From Gigaspora rosea (taxonomy: Eukaryota; Glomeromycota; Glomeromycetes; Diversisporales; Gigasporaceae), in NCBI GenBank assembly GCA_003550325.1, contig QKWP01000111.1:53309-117308 (forward strand): DNA of 64,000 bases, written 5' to 3'. The translations under genes and the position numbers were made by a program. The notes under the pieces are model-generated. The model saw nothing but the letters and a program-made list of their open reading frames with translations, made no database searches and was not told the DNA's origin. Shown one piece after another: positions 47,462 through 58,539 of the stretch; the stretch's first letter is position 1; every line of letters begins with the position of its first letter.

Positions 47462-48453
47462 GTTACGCCTGCATCACTAGTGCTAGTTCAAACTGAACTT
47501 TAACGCAATATAACCCTTTTTTGTATTACATTTATTTCAAGATAGCATGAAATAAACAAGTTTATAATACCCATATCTACTTTAATAAAATTTCACGAGA
47601 AATTTGGTTTTGCTAGAAAAAAGGGTAGTTTCATATTCACAATTTTCAGTTATCACGATATTTTTGAAAACGGCATTTTTCACTTCATTTTCATGTTACA
47701 TGATCAGGTATAACGTTACACCTGATCTTGTATTATTATTGGCACGGAAATGTCACAGTCGGTGACAAATAGATTTATCCATATTTTATAACTTTTAATT
47801 AATCTGTAGATTATATACTATTTCCCAGAGTTTCGTTGAGCCAATATGTTTCAAGACACTCTGATTTAACCTGCACAATGTTTCGTATATCTTGTAGGTT
47901 TAATCAATTTTTATAAGTTGCAATATGGGATTAGTTGGTCATTTAAAGCTAACGTATTTTTTTGCCTTTCACATTTCCAATTTTGGTATTTGCAAGTTCT
48001 TGTAAAACACTAATACAAAGTCGAAATCCTCACAAGTGATAAAAGTCTTATGTCACCTATTAACCAAATTGTTGTCAAGAAATTTACAAGCAACTCTTCA
48101 AATGCATCACAAGATAAAAATGTGTATAATTTTGAGATTCGGCCATCAAAGAGTAAAAATTTTAAAATGAAATAATAAGTTGACGCAAATTCAGAAAAAA
48201 ATTCAAACTCAAGTTAAAGAATAAGCTATTCGCATAGATGTCATATCGTTAATATTCTCGCGCATCATATACACATATATTCAACAGACGCGAATAAGTA
48301 TTTTTCTTTTAGAAAAAAAAATAAAAAAGTGATGTTAATAATTAAGCCAGGTTGAAAATTTACTTTATAGTTTCTAAAAGATGCTATCATACATTGAATT
48401 TAAATTTTTTTGAATTAGTCAAATTTCCTTGTAACAGGCAGGATATTTGAAAA

Positions 48454-48798
48454 AAAGTTTCAGGGTTAAGAAACTTTTGTAGCTTGAGAATTGACTATAT
48501 ACTAATACACATGTGCACATATTATGTTAAAAAATATGTGGCCAATATGCACATATTCTTATCTATTCAAATTCAATTATGAAATTGCTAGTATTGCGTA
48601 AAGACAAATATATAAATCTGGATAAATACAATGTGAAGGTAGATAATAAATCAAGGGTAATGGATGTAATAAAGAATAAATTTATTTAAGTCCCAATGAA
48701 TATNAAAAAGTTTCAGGGTTAAGAAACTTTTGTAGCTTGAGAATTGACTATATACTAATACACATGTGCACATATTATGTTAAAAAATATGTGGCCAA
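48454..48798. repeat. ~95-bp segment repeated on either side of a single N (48704)
   Basis: AAAAAGTTTCAGGGTTAAGA through ATATGTGGCCAAT occurs at 48454-48547 and again immediately after the N at 48705-48798, apparently without differences. The sequences then diverge. It looks like two contig ends joined without recognising their overlap. Confidence 0.8.
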
Positions 48799-49323
48799 TT
48801 AGCTCTTGATTATCAATGGAATATTGCCAGTTGTCTCTCGCATGCTATCAGATAATTATTGTATAGATTACAGCCTCATTATTTATCGCTTGTTATTTGA
48901 TTACATTACTTATATGTTATGAATATTTATTATCACATATAATGATCGTTACAATTATACGGAGTTGAAACTTATTTATCCTTGCTCATTATAATTAGAC
49001 AATAATAGAATAGATAAATTAAGATATTTTTGGGATAGACCCGCGGATTTTATCGACAACTAAAAGATTTTTAATCTATCTAAAGTTTAAAGCTCGGATT
49101 GATAGATCATCGCTTTTTTAGGCATGCCACTTTTATCTTACAATATCATATTCAATCATATTCTTTACTACTATAGTGCCTAATCTCATACGTTATAAAT
49201 GTGAATCACCCAATAATGATTGTTTTGATCATCTACCACAATTTTTTCGTTACTTACTTATACAATATACAAAAATTCTCATTTATCCTAGTCAGTTATA
49301 ATTAGAGAGGAAAAAGCCAGCAA

Positions 49324-49436
49324 TAGAGTTGCCTGCCGTAATTGTTTTTAACAAGTTGTAATATTACAACCTATATGTCATAATATTGCAATCTATATGT
49401 CGTAAAGGTTGTAATTAATTACGGCAGACAACTCTA
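49324..49436. mobile_element. 113-bp hAT-type MITE
   Basis: Ends TAGAGTTGCCTGCCGTAATT and inverse AATTACGGCAGACAACTCTA; flanks GCCAGCAA (49316-49323) and GCCAGCTA (49437-49444) match 7 of 8. The interior pairs as GTTGTAATATTACAACC. Confidence 0.85.
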
Positions 49437-50109
49437 GCCAGCTATCAAACCATTAACAGTTGCCGTTATCTTATCAGTTATTTGTTCTGTGAAAATTTGA
49501 GAATGGTGTTTCGAAAAATTGTCACTTGATTGGTGTCAAGTACTGGTTATTTTTTGCAATATATAATACTGATAGATAATCAATAGTAGCAGATTTAGCT
49601 GGATAAATGCATATAATGACAATATTCCAGCTGGCATCAAAAAAAAGATAGTATATTTATGCCATATTTTCTTGATCGCAACTTGTTGTATAGGAATCCT
49701 AAAATTTTTTGAAGATAATTTATATTGTATTTCTTTTATCTCTATTTATCAGTGATTATTATATTTTGTGGGTGATATCGAAAATTTGATGAATAACGAA
49801 CTATAAAATGCAGCATAGTAATATGCTGATTCTATAATTAACCATAAATAATGAACTGGATAGCTATGAAAATTATGAATACTATTGGGCAAATTGTATT
49901 GACAAAATTGCAAATAACAATCTAATTATACCAGCGAAGAAAAAGTTCCATTACATGTTATCTACTATTTATTATAATCACTTTACTATTATTTATGTTG
50001 GCTGTTATTGTACCATATAAGAGAAATCTATCATTTGATTAACAATAAATCTCATATGAGATAATATTTACAGTATTGGAATAATTAAGCTTGTTAATTC
50101 GGTTGGATT

Positions 50110-50542
50110 AACTATTATTGTAGATGGTATAGAGCGTTTTTCTCCTGAAGAATTTAAGAATGTAGCCGTAAACCAGGTATATCTTATATATGCTTCTCAT
50201 AACTCATTTCAGAATGATTATGGAGAATACCGCATTGCTAAATATAATCTAAAAATGGCTGATTCAGAGAAATCTTCAATTCCTCTTGAAGTTTGACTAT
50301 AAAAATATGAATATCGTTATTATTGTTACATCCGGAGGGTACCTTGTATCAATTATAGATCATTTGGACTTCTTGCATCAATGGGAATGAAGATCAAAAG
50401 TAAAAATAACAAAAAATGTTTTAATGATTATGGTGCATCTAGAGTCGGCGGAGTTGAACTTCTTGATTCATATGATAAAGACAATAATTTACTTAGCAGA
50501 GCATATAAATTAGGATTTCTCAGGAAGAGTTCATCAAATTGA
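50110..50542 (+). pseudogene. Unassigned coding remnant
   Basis: Protein-like stretches in sequence: SVGLTIIVDGIERFSPEEF, NVAVNQVYLIYASHNSFQN, DYGEYRIAKYNLKMADSEK, and after stops and a frame change YRSFGLLASMGMKIKSKNN and ASRVGGVELLDSYDKDNNL. The composition is unlike random AT-rich translation. No family recognised. Confidence 0.35.
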
Positions 50543-51120
50543 ATCTTAACTGTTAAATACTGCATATTCTTCTAAAGATTGGTTTAATTTTATATTTTCA
50601 GCTTCAACCTCTGCGAATTTCTTTTTAATTTCATTAATCTGAAGAACAAGTTTTGTATTCAACTTTCTCAATGGTCTGATTGTGGGCCATTATTTTTTAT
50701 TTAAGATATGGATATAAAAATATAATTAATTAATTCCTCTGCTCATAGATTTACGTGACAAAATTTCAGCGAACAAATCCTCAAAAATGTTCGTCGAAAA
50801 ATGGAAAATCTTTATTTTTGATTTTCTGTATGTAATAAGAATGTTTTCATTTTGGATCATCATTATGGAATGTGCAAACCAGGAATTATCACAAAAAACT
50901 AAGCTAATTCATTACTGTTTTGTTAAATTAATGCCAATCTTTGCTTTTTAGCTGAAATCATTCACGATTTCCTGTAAATATTGAGCGATTCCATGCAGAA
51001 GTAATTTATGAATGAACCGATTACCAAATCCGAAATTGGCTCTGTGTCGCGAAGAGTGTAATATATAAAAATGAGTTACCGGTAAGTATATAGAAAACTT
51101 ATCCGGTTATACACCTCACT

Positions 51121-51983
51121 ATGTCTGCTAATATCTCATCTCTCGAATCCCTTGCATTAAATATCCTACAAGATTCATTCCCAGAAAAAATTGCAGAAGG
51201 CGTTAATGTTTCAGAACTAGACCCATGCTCATTATGCAACTGAGAACTTTTTGTATGAAATAAAACCCCAATCACTGTACTCATCTGTGGACATATATCA
51301 TCACAATTGTATCGAAAATTCTATCAAAAATCATTCAATATGTCCAAGAACTGATTGCATAAAGGAGATAAAAACTATGGTCGAGAACATATCTGAAAGT
51401 CTATGTACCACTGATCCAATGAATATATCTCCAGCATTATTTAGTAATTGTGCTTTTTTAATATTTAAAGTTACATCCTAGAAAAAGCATGTTGGTAAAT
51501 CTGCCAGTAAATTTTTCAATAAGAAAGTGAAGAAGTAAATTTCAAAGGAAGATTCTCCTATGTTACAAAGACTAATCAAAGAATTGACAAAGATTCAGTT
51601 AATTTTCGTGAGTTAATGATAAGATTAGCAATGCCGAAAACAATAATCAGAAAATTATCCATGATCTGATTTATTGCCACTATGATTTCGGGAAAGATAT
51701 TAAATTATGGTTCAATCATTATAGAAAAATATGTAGTGAGGATGTATCTAATGCTCGAGTTAATGATAGAATCAGGGATCAGATTTTTGTACAAGATAAA
51801 CTTACTAAGACTAACCTTCGAAAAAGAAAGGAAAGGAGTAAAAAGGTTTTTAGGCTCTTTAGTAACATAGGTGGTATAGAAGCAATAGAAGCGATAGAAC
51901 AGATAAAGTCTTTTAATACTACTACAATCTTAAATCTATCCACAGATGATGTCGATTTTGTTATTGTCAGATTAAATGAATAA
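51121..51983 (+). pseudogene. RING-finger protein, decayed
   Basis: ATG 51121: MSANISSLESLALNILQDS, then DPCSLC, two TGA stops (51241, 51256), a frame change, and YHHNCIENSIKNHSICPRTDC, i.e. a C3HC4-type RING with its first CxxC, His pair and final CxxxxC. A C-terminal conserved part in another frame reads HYDFGKDIKLWFNHYRK, NARVNDRIRDQIF, NLRKRKERSKKVFRLFSNIG and NLSTDDVDFVIVRLNE before TAA 51981-51983. RING domains recruit E2 enzymes for ubiquitin transfer. At least two stops and two frameshifts, so inactive. Confidence 0.8.
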
Positions 51984-52065
51984 ATAGTACCTACTGCTAT
52001 ATGTATCTTTGATAACAAAGACTTCTTTTAGGAAGGGCTATGGCCATTTTCGATTTTTATTTGTA

Positions 52066-52204
52066 AAGTGGTGTGACATTAATGTCACGGCTCTCAGAGC
52101 AAAATCATAAAGTTTTCAGTTTTCATTCTACTATGTAAACCATAACTGTTCCAAAACTTTGCCAGATCTCATTGGTTTAGCTGTGACATTATATGTCACA
52201 CTTC
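52066..52204. mobile_element. Small MITE (AAGTGTGACAT)
   Basis: AAGTGGTGTGACATTAATGTCAC at the left is matched by GTGACATTATATGTCACACTT on the right. It directly abuts the next MITE. Target duplication unclear. Confidence 0.55.
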
Positions 52205-52560
52205 AACCACAAAAAATTTTCTGGTCATGTGACTTTTTGTGGTGCAAACCAATTGAATTTAGGATTAGGTGTAATGTAAAAATCGCGCTTTTTATGATTT
52301 TTCATACTAATAACTCTGAAGTTTGTCTATGAAATCGTCTACTGTGCATTACAAAAAAATTCCTTGCAAAATTTTGATATTAGTAGCGCTCTAACCAAGT
52401 GTCTAACCCAAACTCTAACCACTTAATTTATTACTTTAATTCTTTCGCTTTTATTCGATTGTTTTGATTGGTTTGATTTTCACGTTATAGCTGATTCCAA
52501 AATTTGATTGGTTTGTGCTACAAAAATGTCACATGACCAGAAAATTTTTTGTGAGTGAGC
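52203..52560. mobile_element. TA-type MITE, second copy of the 43294-43793 family
   Basis: The interior matches the other copy closely (TTTTTGTGGTGCAAACCAAT, AAAAATTCCTTGCAAAATTT, ATTCGATTGTTTTGATTGG). The right end TTTTGTGAGTGAGC is followed by TA; the left end is degenerate (CAACCACAAAAAA) and lacks GCTCACC. Confidence 0.8.
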
Positions 52561-52639
52561 TACTATCGTCCACGTAAAGGCATGAAACACAGACCAAAAC
52601 GTGACAGAATGGCATATATATTACGTTTTATGGTAATGA

Positions 52640-53200
52640 TACGTGCATTGGGTGGAGCCTGGCGGACATTCGATTTGATTGGCTTGAAGATCACTGGGTT
52701 ACACAACATAAAAAATTTTTTAAAGTAACCCTTACTATAAAAAACCATATCATCAATTAGCAATTTATGGTTTCACATAATAAAATTTTTTTAAAATGTA
52801 TTATAGTATTCTTTAACTCTTCATACGTCTTTTGTTAAAAAAGATCAGTATAGATCAAATACCTTAAAAACTTTTCTTAATAGAGAAAGTGACCCAGATC
52901 AGAAGATAGAAAGGATTAGCAGAAGCACTTTGCAAACACTTTACTAACTTTTTGGAATCTTAAAGACAATGAACTTGGATCAAATGGTGGAAAAGCATGA
53001 GCAAAACACTTTTCAAGAAACTCTTACTAAGATTTATTTATAGTGCTTTACAAAGCATGGCGGACATTCGATTTGATGGAATTTTTTTTTAGAACATCTT
53101 AAAGTATTTTTTACCTTTTCGTACGTCTTTAGTGAAAAAAGATCAGTATAGATCAGAATTACTAAAAACTTCACTTAGAGAGCAAATTTAGGCGACGAAT
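52640..53200. repeat. Diverged duplication of a ~300-bp segment
   Basis: GGCGGACATTCGATTTGAT, ACGTCTTT.GT.AAAAAAGATC and AGTATAGATCA recur at about 52655/53045, 52828/53130 and 52849/53151 in the same order. Non-coding; a related GGACATTCGATTTATTGG is at 16044. Confidence 0.6.
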
Positions 53201-53744
53201 GAGGTAATTTCGTGTTAATTGCTTTCAAACTAAAAATTATGAAGTTAAGGTAGTAGTTGAACTCATGCTAACTTGTACTTCACGAACTAAACTCAAAGCT
53301 CAAAGGACTTGAATTATTTGATCGAGTTAACTTTGTATGAATTTTACTTGGATCATTGAATTAATTTATTTGAGTTTTTTATTTGAATTATTTTTTTTTG
53401 ATTAAGAGGCAGATCGCTGATAAAAGGTAGCGATCTAGTTAGATAGTGCAACCTTTTTTTTAAACAACCAAAAACTGAAACAAATATTAAGTATCAGTTT
53501 TTATTATTAGTTTAGTATTCTTTTTTTTTTTTAGTTAATACTTCTCTTTTGTAGATTTTTATTTTATTGAAATTGAACCGGGCACTTAAAACTTCGATCT
53601 AGACGATCTGTGCATAAAACTGTAAAAGGAATAAAGAATAAATACCGGTTTCTATCTTTATATTCTGAGTTTGAGTTCTTTTTTCAAAACAGTATCTAAT
53701 AATTTCTTTTCTTTACAGTTGCGCTTTCTTGAACAGTTATAGAG

Positions 53745-54756
53745 TGCATTTAGATTTGAATGATCTGGGAAACCTAAAACTGGATAAACAATAAGTGCCA
53801 GTTTTTATTAACTTGATCCGAGTTTATTTTTTTTTAAAATAAGAACTAACATTTTTTTTTGTGGGTCTTTGTTTTATTGTAATAGTTGTAATGCGAAATA
53901 AGCATTCGAAAAACTAAATTTAGTACTTCTAATGGGTTTGATCTAAATGACCCGAAACTGACCTGGCTATAATAAATTTAGTATATTGGTCATGACCCAT
54001 ATACTAATTTTATTATAGCCAGATCAGTTTCGGGTCATTCAGATCAAACCCATTAGGTGAATAACGGTATACGGTATTTATATAAAAATGTGTATTTTAA
54101 AAAGATTTGGATTTAAATGATCCGGGAACCTGAAACCAGATAAGCGCCATTTTTCATTATTTTGATCTGAGTTTATTTTCTTTTTTTTTTTTAAATAAAA
54201 CTAACTTTTTTTTGGTTTTATTGGAACAGTTGAAACGCGAAATAAGCATTCAAAAAACTGGATTTAATACTTCTAATAGGTTTGATCTAAATGACCTAAA
54301 ACTGATCTGGCTATAATAAATTTAGTATCTGGGTCATGACCCATATACTAAATTTATTATAGCCATATCAATTTCGGGTTATTCAGATCAAACCCATTAG
54401 GTGAATGATGGTATATGGCAGTGTTGTACATGGAACAGTTGGGACATATATTGGGACATTATGGGACATTCTGGGACAATTTTATAAATTGAAATTACTT
54501 AAAATTTTATTAAGATAATCTAATTAAATTTTTTTGAAAATGTGTTCAGCACCTAAAAAAATATATAATTATATATTTTTTTAAATTAATTTATTAATTA
54601 TTAAGGCTTGGGACATAGTTGAAACACTTGGGACGCTGGGACGTTAGGACGTTGGGACATGGCAAAAAAAGGCTGGGACAGTGAAAATGTACAACACTGT
54701 TATATGGTATTCATATAAAAATAGGTATTTTAAAAAGATTTGGATTTGAATGATCC
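53745..54756 (-). repeat. Tandem array, same unit as 16740-18863 but reversed
   Basis: Two full units and older fragments from about 53490, containing the same hairpin (AATGGGTTTGATCTAAATGA), AAAAAGATTTGGATTT and AATAAGCATTCGAAAAACT in reverse order. It ends at the hAT duplication AGGTTCCC (read on the minus strand, 54757-54764). A hAT-type MITE is nested at 54419-54699. Confidence 0.85.
54419..54699. mobile_element. 281-bp hAT-type MITE in the array
   Basis: Ends CAGTGTTGTACAT and ATGTACAACACTG; flanks GTATATGG (54411-54418) and TTATATGG (54700-54707) match 7 of 8, and other array units give the empty site GGTATATGGTATTC. Many TTGGGAC/GGGACAT subterminal motifs. No coding frame. Confidence 0.9.
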
Positions 54757-55254
54757 GGGAACCTGGGTTCCTACAAACCCAGATCAAATCAAACTTTAGG
54801 TCAGATTTGGGTTTGATTTGATTTGAAATCAAACCCAAACCCAAACTATTGTTAAAAAAAATATTTGAGTTTGATTTGAAGCAAACTTTTTAGTTAAATT
54901 TGAGTTTGGTTTGAATTTGAGTTTGAAGTTTGCAAACTAGTTTGAGTTTGAATAATATAAATATATTTTTATATTTTAATTGATAATCCACCAGTCAACT
55001 AGAGAGCGATCATATGAAAATCACTATAGGCAAAATGTGATGTGCTTCCATCTAAAACTTTTTTCTTACTAAGTTAACGATATACGCCCACTAATTGAAA
55101 ATTGTAGAGCTCGTCAAGGCGCATCTAATAGTGGTTTAGATCATCCAAATCGGCACAGTGGATGGAAAGATATCGTCGAAAAACGATTGGCTGACTATAT
55201 AAAATCTCTATATAAACAAATATTGTTTACATTAAATTCAGGTGACTTTCAATT

Positions 55255-55440
55255 GACGAATTGACGATTGATGAAACTATGATGATTGATGAAACCTATG
55301 ACGAAATGACGAAACCTATGACGAAATGACGAAATATATGCCGAAATGATGAAACCTATGACGAAATGACGAAATATCTGACGAAATGACGAAACCTATG
55401 ACAAAATGACAAAACCTTGACGAAATGACGAAACCTATGA
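55255..55440. repeat. Subterminal minisatellite (ACGAAATGACGAAACCTATG)
   Basis: About ten units near 18-20 bp, all variants of GACGAAATGACGAAACC. Counterpart of the array at 19541-19800, with a consistent unit difference (AAATG rather than AATTG). Confidence 0.85.
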
Positions 55441-56144
55441 AGAAAAAAAACAAAAAAAAAATCATCATCAATTTTCAATTACTTTGTACTAACTTATTTT
55501 GAAAGATATATTTTATTATCAGATTTGATTATGGAACATTCCAGGTTATCAATTCTGACAGGATCGGTTTGGGTTTATACCTGTATACTGCAAATAAAAA
55601 AAATAAAGAAACTCTACAAAATGGCGATAACAACTACGGAATTAGCAATAGCAATATACTAATTAAGATATTGATACCAAACATCATACAAATAAATATG
55701 TAGTGTAGCGTAATAAATTTAAAAGTTTAAATAGACTCTTATTGAGTAAAATCAGGTTTTTTTTGAGTATAAAAGATGATGCCTAACATGCGCTAGTCAT
55801 TTCTTTCGTCAAACCTTAACATACCCTTAACATGCAAATATAAATTAAAATAAATCATTATCTGTAAGCAATACTTGTGTTAACAAAGGAAATGCCATTC
55901 ATCCTAGTATTTCAGCTATTGAGGATTTGGTTTACACCAATTTATTTACTTTACAGTTTTTCTATTCATAATATTAAAAGAAAATCATTAGATATTTTCC
56001 AGAAGATATTTTCATGTCTTACCATTACACAATCATATAATTCCCTGATAGTTCTTGATCCAAATCAACAAATTAAAATATATATCTTTTATATGTGTTC
56101 TTGTTTTTTTTTTTATCTTACATCAAAAAAAAGAAGCAAACAGT

Positions 56145-57460
56145 ATGTCAAAAAAAAATAAACGAAAATTTAAAGCACCCGAAACTGAAAGAGAGGATTT
56201 ATCAACTTCTTTAACGTCTTCAGAATTTATTTCTGATACAAACACACCAAATGAAACAAATAGTGGACGGAATTTATCACCTGTTTGGGTATTTTTTCAA
56301 CGTGAAAAAACCTCATCGTCTGGACATTTTTCAGCAAAATGCTCTTATTGTACTGCTAAATGGTCAAGAGGCGAACCACAAAAACTTGAGGCTCATCTTG
56401 CATTAGAGTGTCCTAATGTGGATAGTGAGATTTGGCAAATTTATTTACTTCGCGTAGCTTGTCGTGATAATTTTGAAGAACAATCAGAAAACCTAGCTAG
56501 TTCAAAAAAAACAAAGTTAAACAATAATCTTGCAAAATATTTTTCACAAAAAATGGATGACTTATCTAAAGAGCGAATAAACTCTATAAATAGTTCATTA
56601 CTCAAGGCATTTGTAGTCTATGGTATCTCGTTTTCTATAATTGAAACCCAATTTTTATCGACCTTCTTCAAAATTTGTGCCCAAGTTATCAACCACCATC
56701 AAGAGAAGTATTATCAGGCCGTTTATTAGATCAAGAGTATTCTAAAGTTATGATTAAAAGTGAAACTATTATTGATGATCTGAGAATCTAATGCTTGGTA
56801 TGTATTATACATATTTTACATATTTATTGATTCTAATTTATATTTATAATTTATTAAATTTATATTCTTTAAACATAACATTGGACAGGTGGACGTCACC
56901 TAACAGAAATTCGATATACAGTTTTATGATTTTAACACCCATGCATAATAGGTTCTTATATACACTAAATGATTTTTCTGCGCATTCACATACTGCTGAA
57001 TTTCTTGCAGATAAAATCGATAGAATTTTAAATGAAATTGGATGTGATAAGTTCGCGGCAATCGTGACAGACAATGCTAGCAATTTAAAGCTTGCACAGC
57101 AAATTATTCACAATAAGCATCCAAATATTTTAAGTTTGAATTGTATCGCACATTGTATTAACCTAGTATCAAAGGATATTCTTAGTAAGTATTATTATAA
57201 CAATTTATATATTTAATTAGATATATTTTATTAATATAAAGTTTTTTTTAGAGCATACATTTTCCTCACGACTTATAAAAGAATGCAATGAAGTCATAAA
57301 GTTTTTTAAAAAATCACATATGCCAAATTCATGTCTCTCTCATGCAATATCTGAATTAAAAATTTCTGGTGGCGGACTAAGGAAATTTATAGACACAAGA
57401 TGGACTTCCGCGTATGAGTGTACATCATCTGTTTGTAGACTTGAACGTGCATTTATCAAG
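56145..57460 (+). pseudogene. hAT transposase, N-terminal half
   Basis: ATG 56145 (MSKKNKRKFKAPETERED). A BED-type zinc finger follows: FSAKCSYCTAKW, then QKLEAHLALECPNV. A one-base shift near 56648 separates VVYGISFSIIE from IDLLQNLCPSYQPPSREV. After an intron the catalytic core appears: LDRWTSPNRNSIYSFMI, AAIVTDNASNLKLAQQI, LNCIAHCINLVSKDIL (exon end 57184), and a third exon (57252-57460) with LRKFIDTRWTSAYE and CRLERAFIK before a GT donor. The continuation (IMKDNPDIIS) lies at 21807 on the minus strand. The halves together have the full hAT order of BED, core and dimerisation domain. Confidence 0.88.
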
Positions 57461-57510
57461 GTAAATATTTTTATTAATAGTTTAATTAAATATAAATATA
57501 TAATAATTAA

Positions 57511-58450
57511 ATAAGGCAAAACTCCATAGATCCCTTTTTTCAATATAGACTCTTTATTATTTTGTGACAATCCTAGATCTGCAATGTAAGACTTTATTAT
57601 TTTTTCGAGCCATAATCCTTCTTGATGTTGCAGTAAATTTCCACTATGAAAATCACAATGAATATATCCTGCTTCATGAAATTTTAATTAAATCTTTTGA
57701 AATGTCAATTAGTCATAATAATTTATCCTTCCAAATATGTTTTTTAAAATTTGACCTCAAATAATGACGAAGGTTTCCATTATTTGCATACCGAAATACC
57801 ATTAAATATTGATTTCTAGTTTGTTTTGAGTTAGTCCATATATTTCAAGTTTATTGCCCATTAATCTACATTCCATATGGCTTTTAAACTTATTAAAACA
57901 AAAAATTATTCATGTAAAAAATTTTTATTCGATAAGAAAGGCTAATTGCATATTAAATAACTTTCTTCTCGTAAAAAATCAGCAGAACTTGTTTGAGAAC
58001 TTGATAAAGTCTTAAGAGCTACCATAATTGGCTTAAGACGGAATGTATATATCTCTCTATCATAATAGTTCTGCGTTTACAATCTAACCAGGTTGCTGAA
58101 AATACATCTCCGAATCCTCCTTCACCAATCTTTTTGATATTATTCAACCTATAAAAAGGAATCTATTCAATTACCTTATCATATTCTGTAGCTTCAAATT
58201 GGAACTCTTTAATACAACAATCAATATCCTTATATCCGCTTGTCCATCCTTTAGAGATTTTAATGGGATCGCATGATTGGCACCAAGCCTTTGAAGTATT
58301 AGGTCATTAGCAATCCATACACTCTCTATAATCTTTCTTCTATATGTCTCTTGTACTATCATATATTCATTGATGATTGTATTCTGTGTTATACCATATA
58401 TTTTAAATTTATCTTTTTTTAGTTGCAGATAATTGTTGAGTTTGCAAAAA
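57511..58450 (-). pseudogene. Protein kinase, 5' half of a split gene
   Basis: Minus strand. Leader exon: IYGITQNTIINEYMIV, AWCQSCDPIKISKGWTSG, YKDIDCCIKEFQFEATEYD, with TAG replacing the Trp of IEWIPF (about 58165). N-lobe: NIKKIGEGGFGDVFSATWLD, then VALKTL and SADFLREE with a frameshift between. Next exon: QYLMVFRYANNGNLRHYL and, after further breaks, HEAGYIHCDFHSGNLL (catalytic loop with Cys for Arg, so HCD instead of HRD), SYIADLGLSQNNKES and YGVLPY. The coding ends there, directly against hAT intron sequence. The continuation IAPEILLGQKY is at 21825. Confidence 0.88.
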
Positions 58451-58539
58451 AAATTAATTTTAGTAAACTTATTCCAAAAACAAGCAATAATACTAATTAC
58501 TAAAACTTACTTCTTTTAAAAAATCGAACGAATTTATTT

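Larger units (their letters stand above)
47470..51120. other. AT-rich region with MITEs and unassigned coding-like traces
   Basis: Contains a GTTACACCTGATCTTG-type MITE remnant (47690-47780), an overlap duplication (48454-48798), a small MITE (49324-49436) and traces of coding near 50110-50540. No intact gene or recognised domain was found. Confidence 0.45.
54765..57510 (+). mobile_element. hAT transposon, 5' half (other half at 18864-21824)
   Basis: Starts GGGTTCCTACAAACCC next to the duplication AGGTTCCC (minus strand, 54757-54764). Contains TTTGAGTTTGA-rich DNA, one ~200-bp repeat shared with 19099-19505, a minisatellite and the N-terminal half of the transposase. It ends within a transposase intron at 57510, where minus-strand kinase sequence begins. 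Together the halves make about 5.7 kb. Confidence 0.85.

Noticed and set aside
54644-54844. Minus-strand frame with GLISNQIKPKSDLKFDLIW repeats
   Set aside because: Produced by the TTTGATTTGA low-complexity repeats at the hAT end.
55877-56161. Plus-strand frame of 94 codons ahead of the transposase
   Set aside because: Hydrophobic AT-rich translation with no domain; it overlaps the transposase start in another frame.
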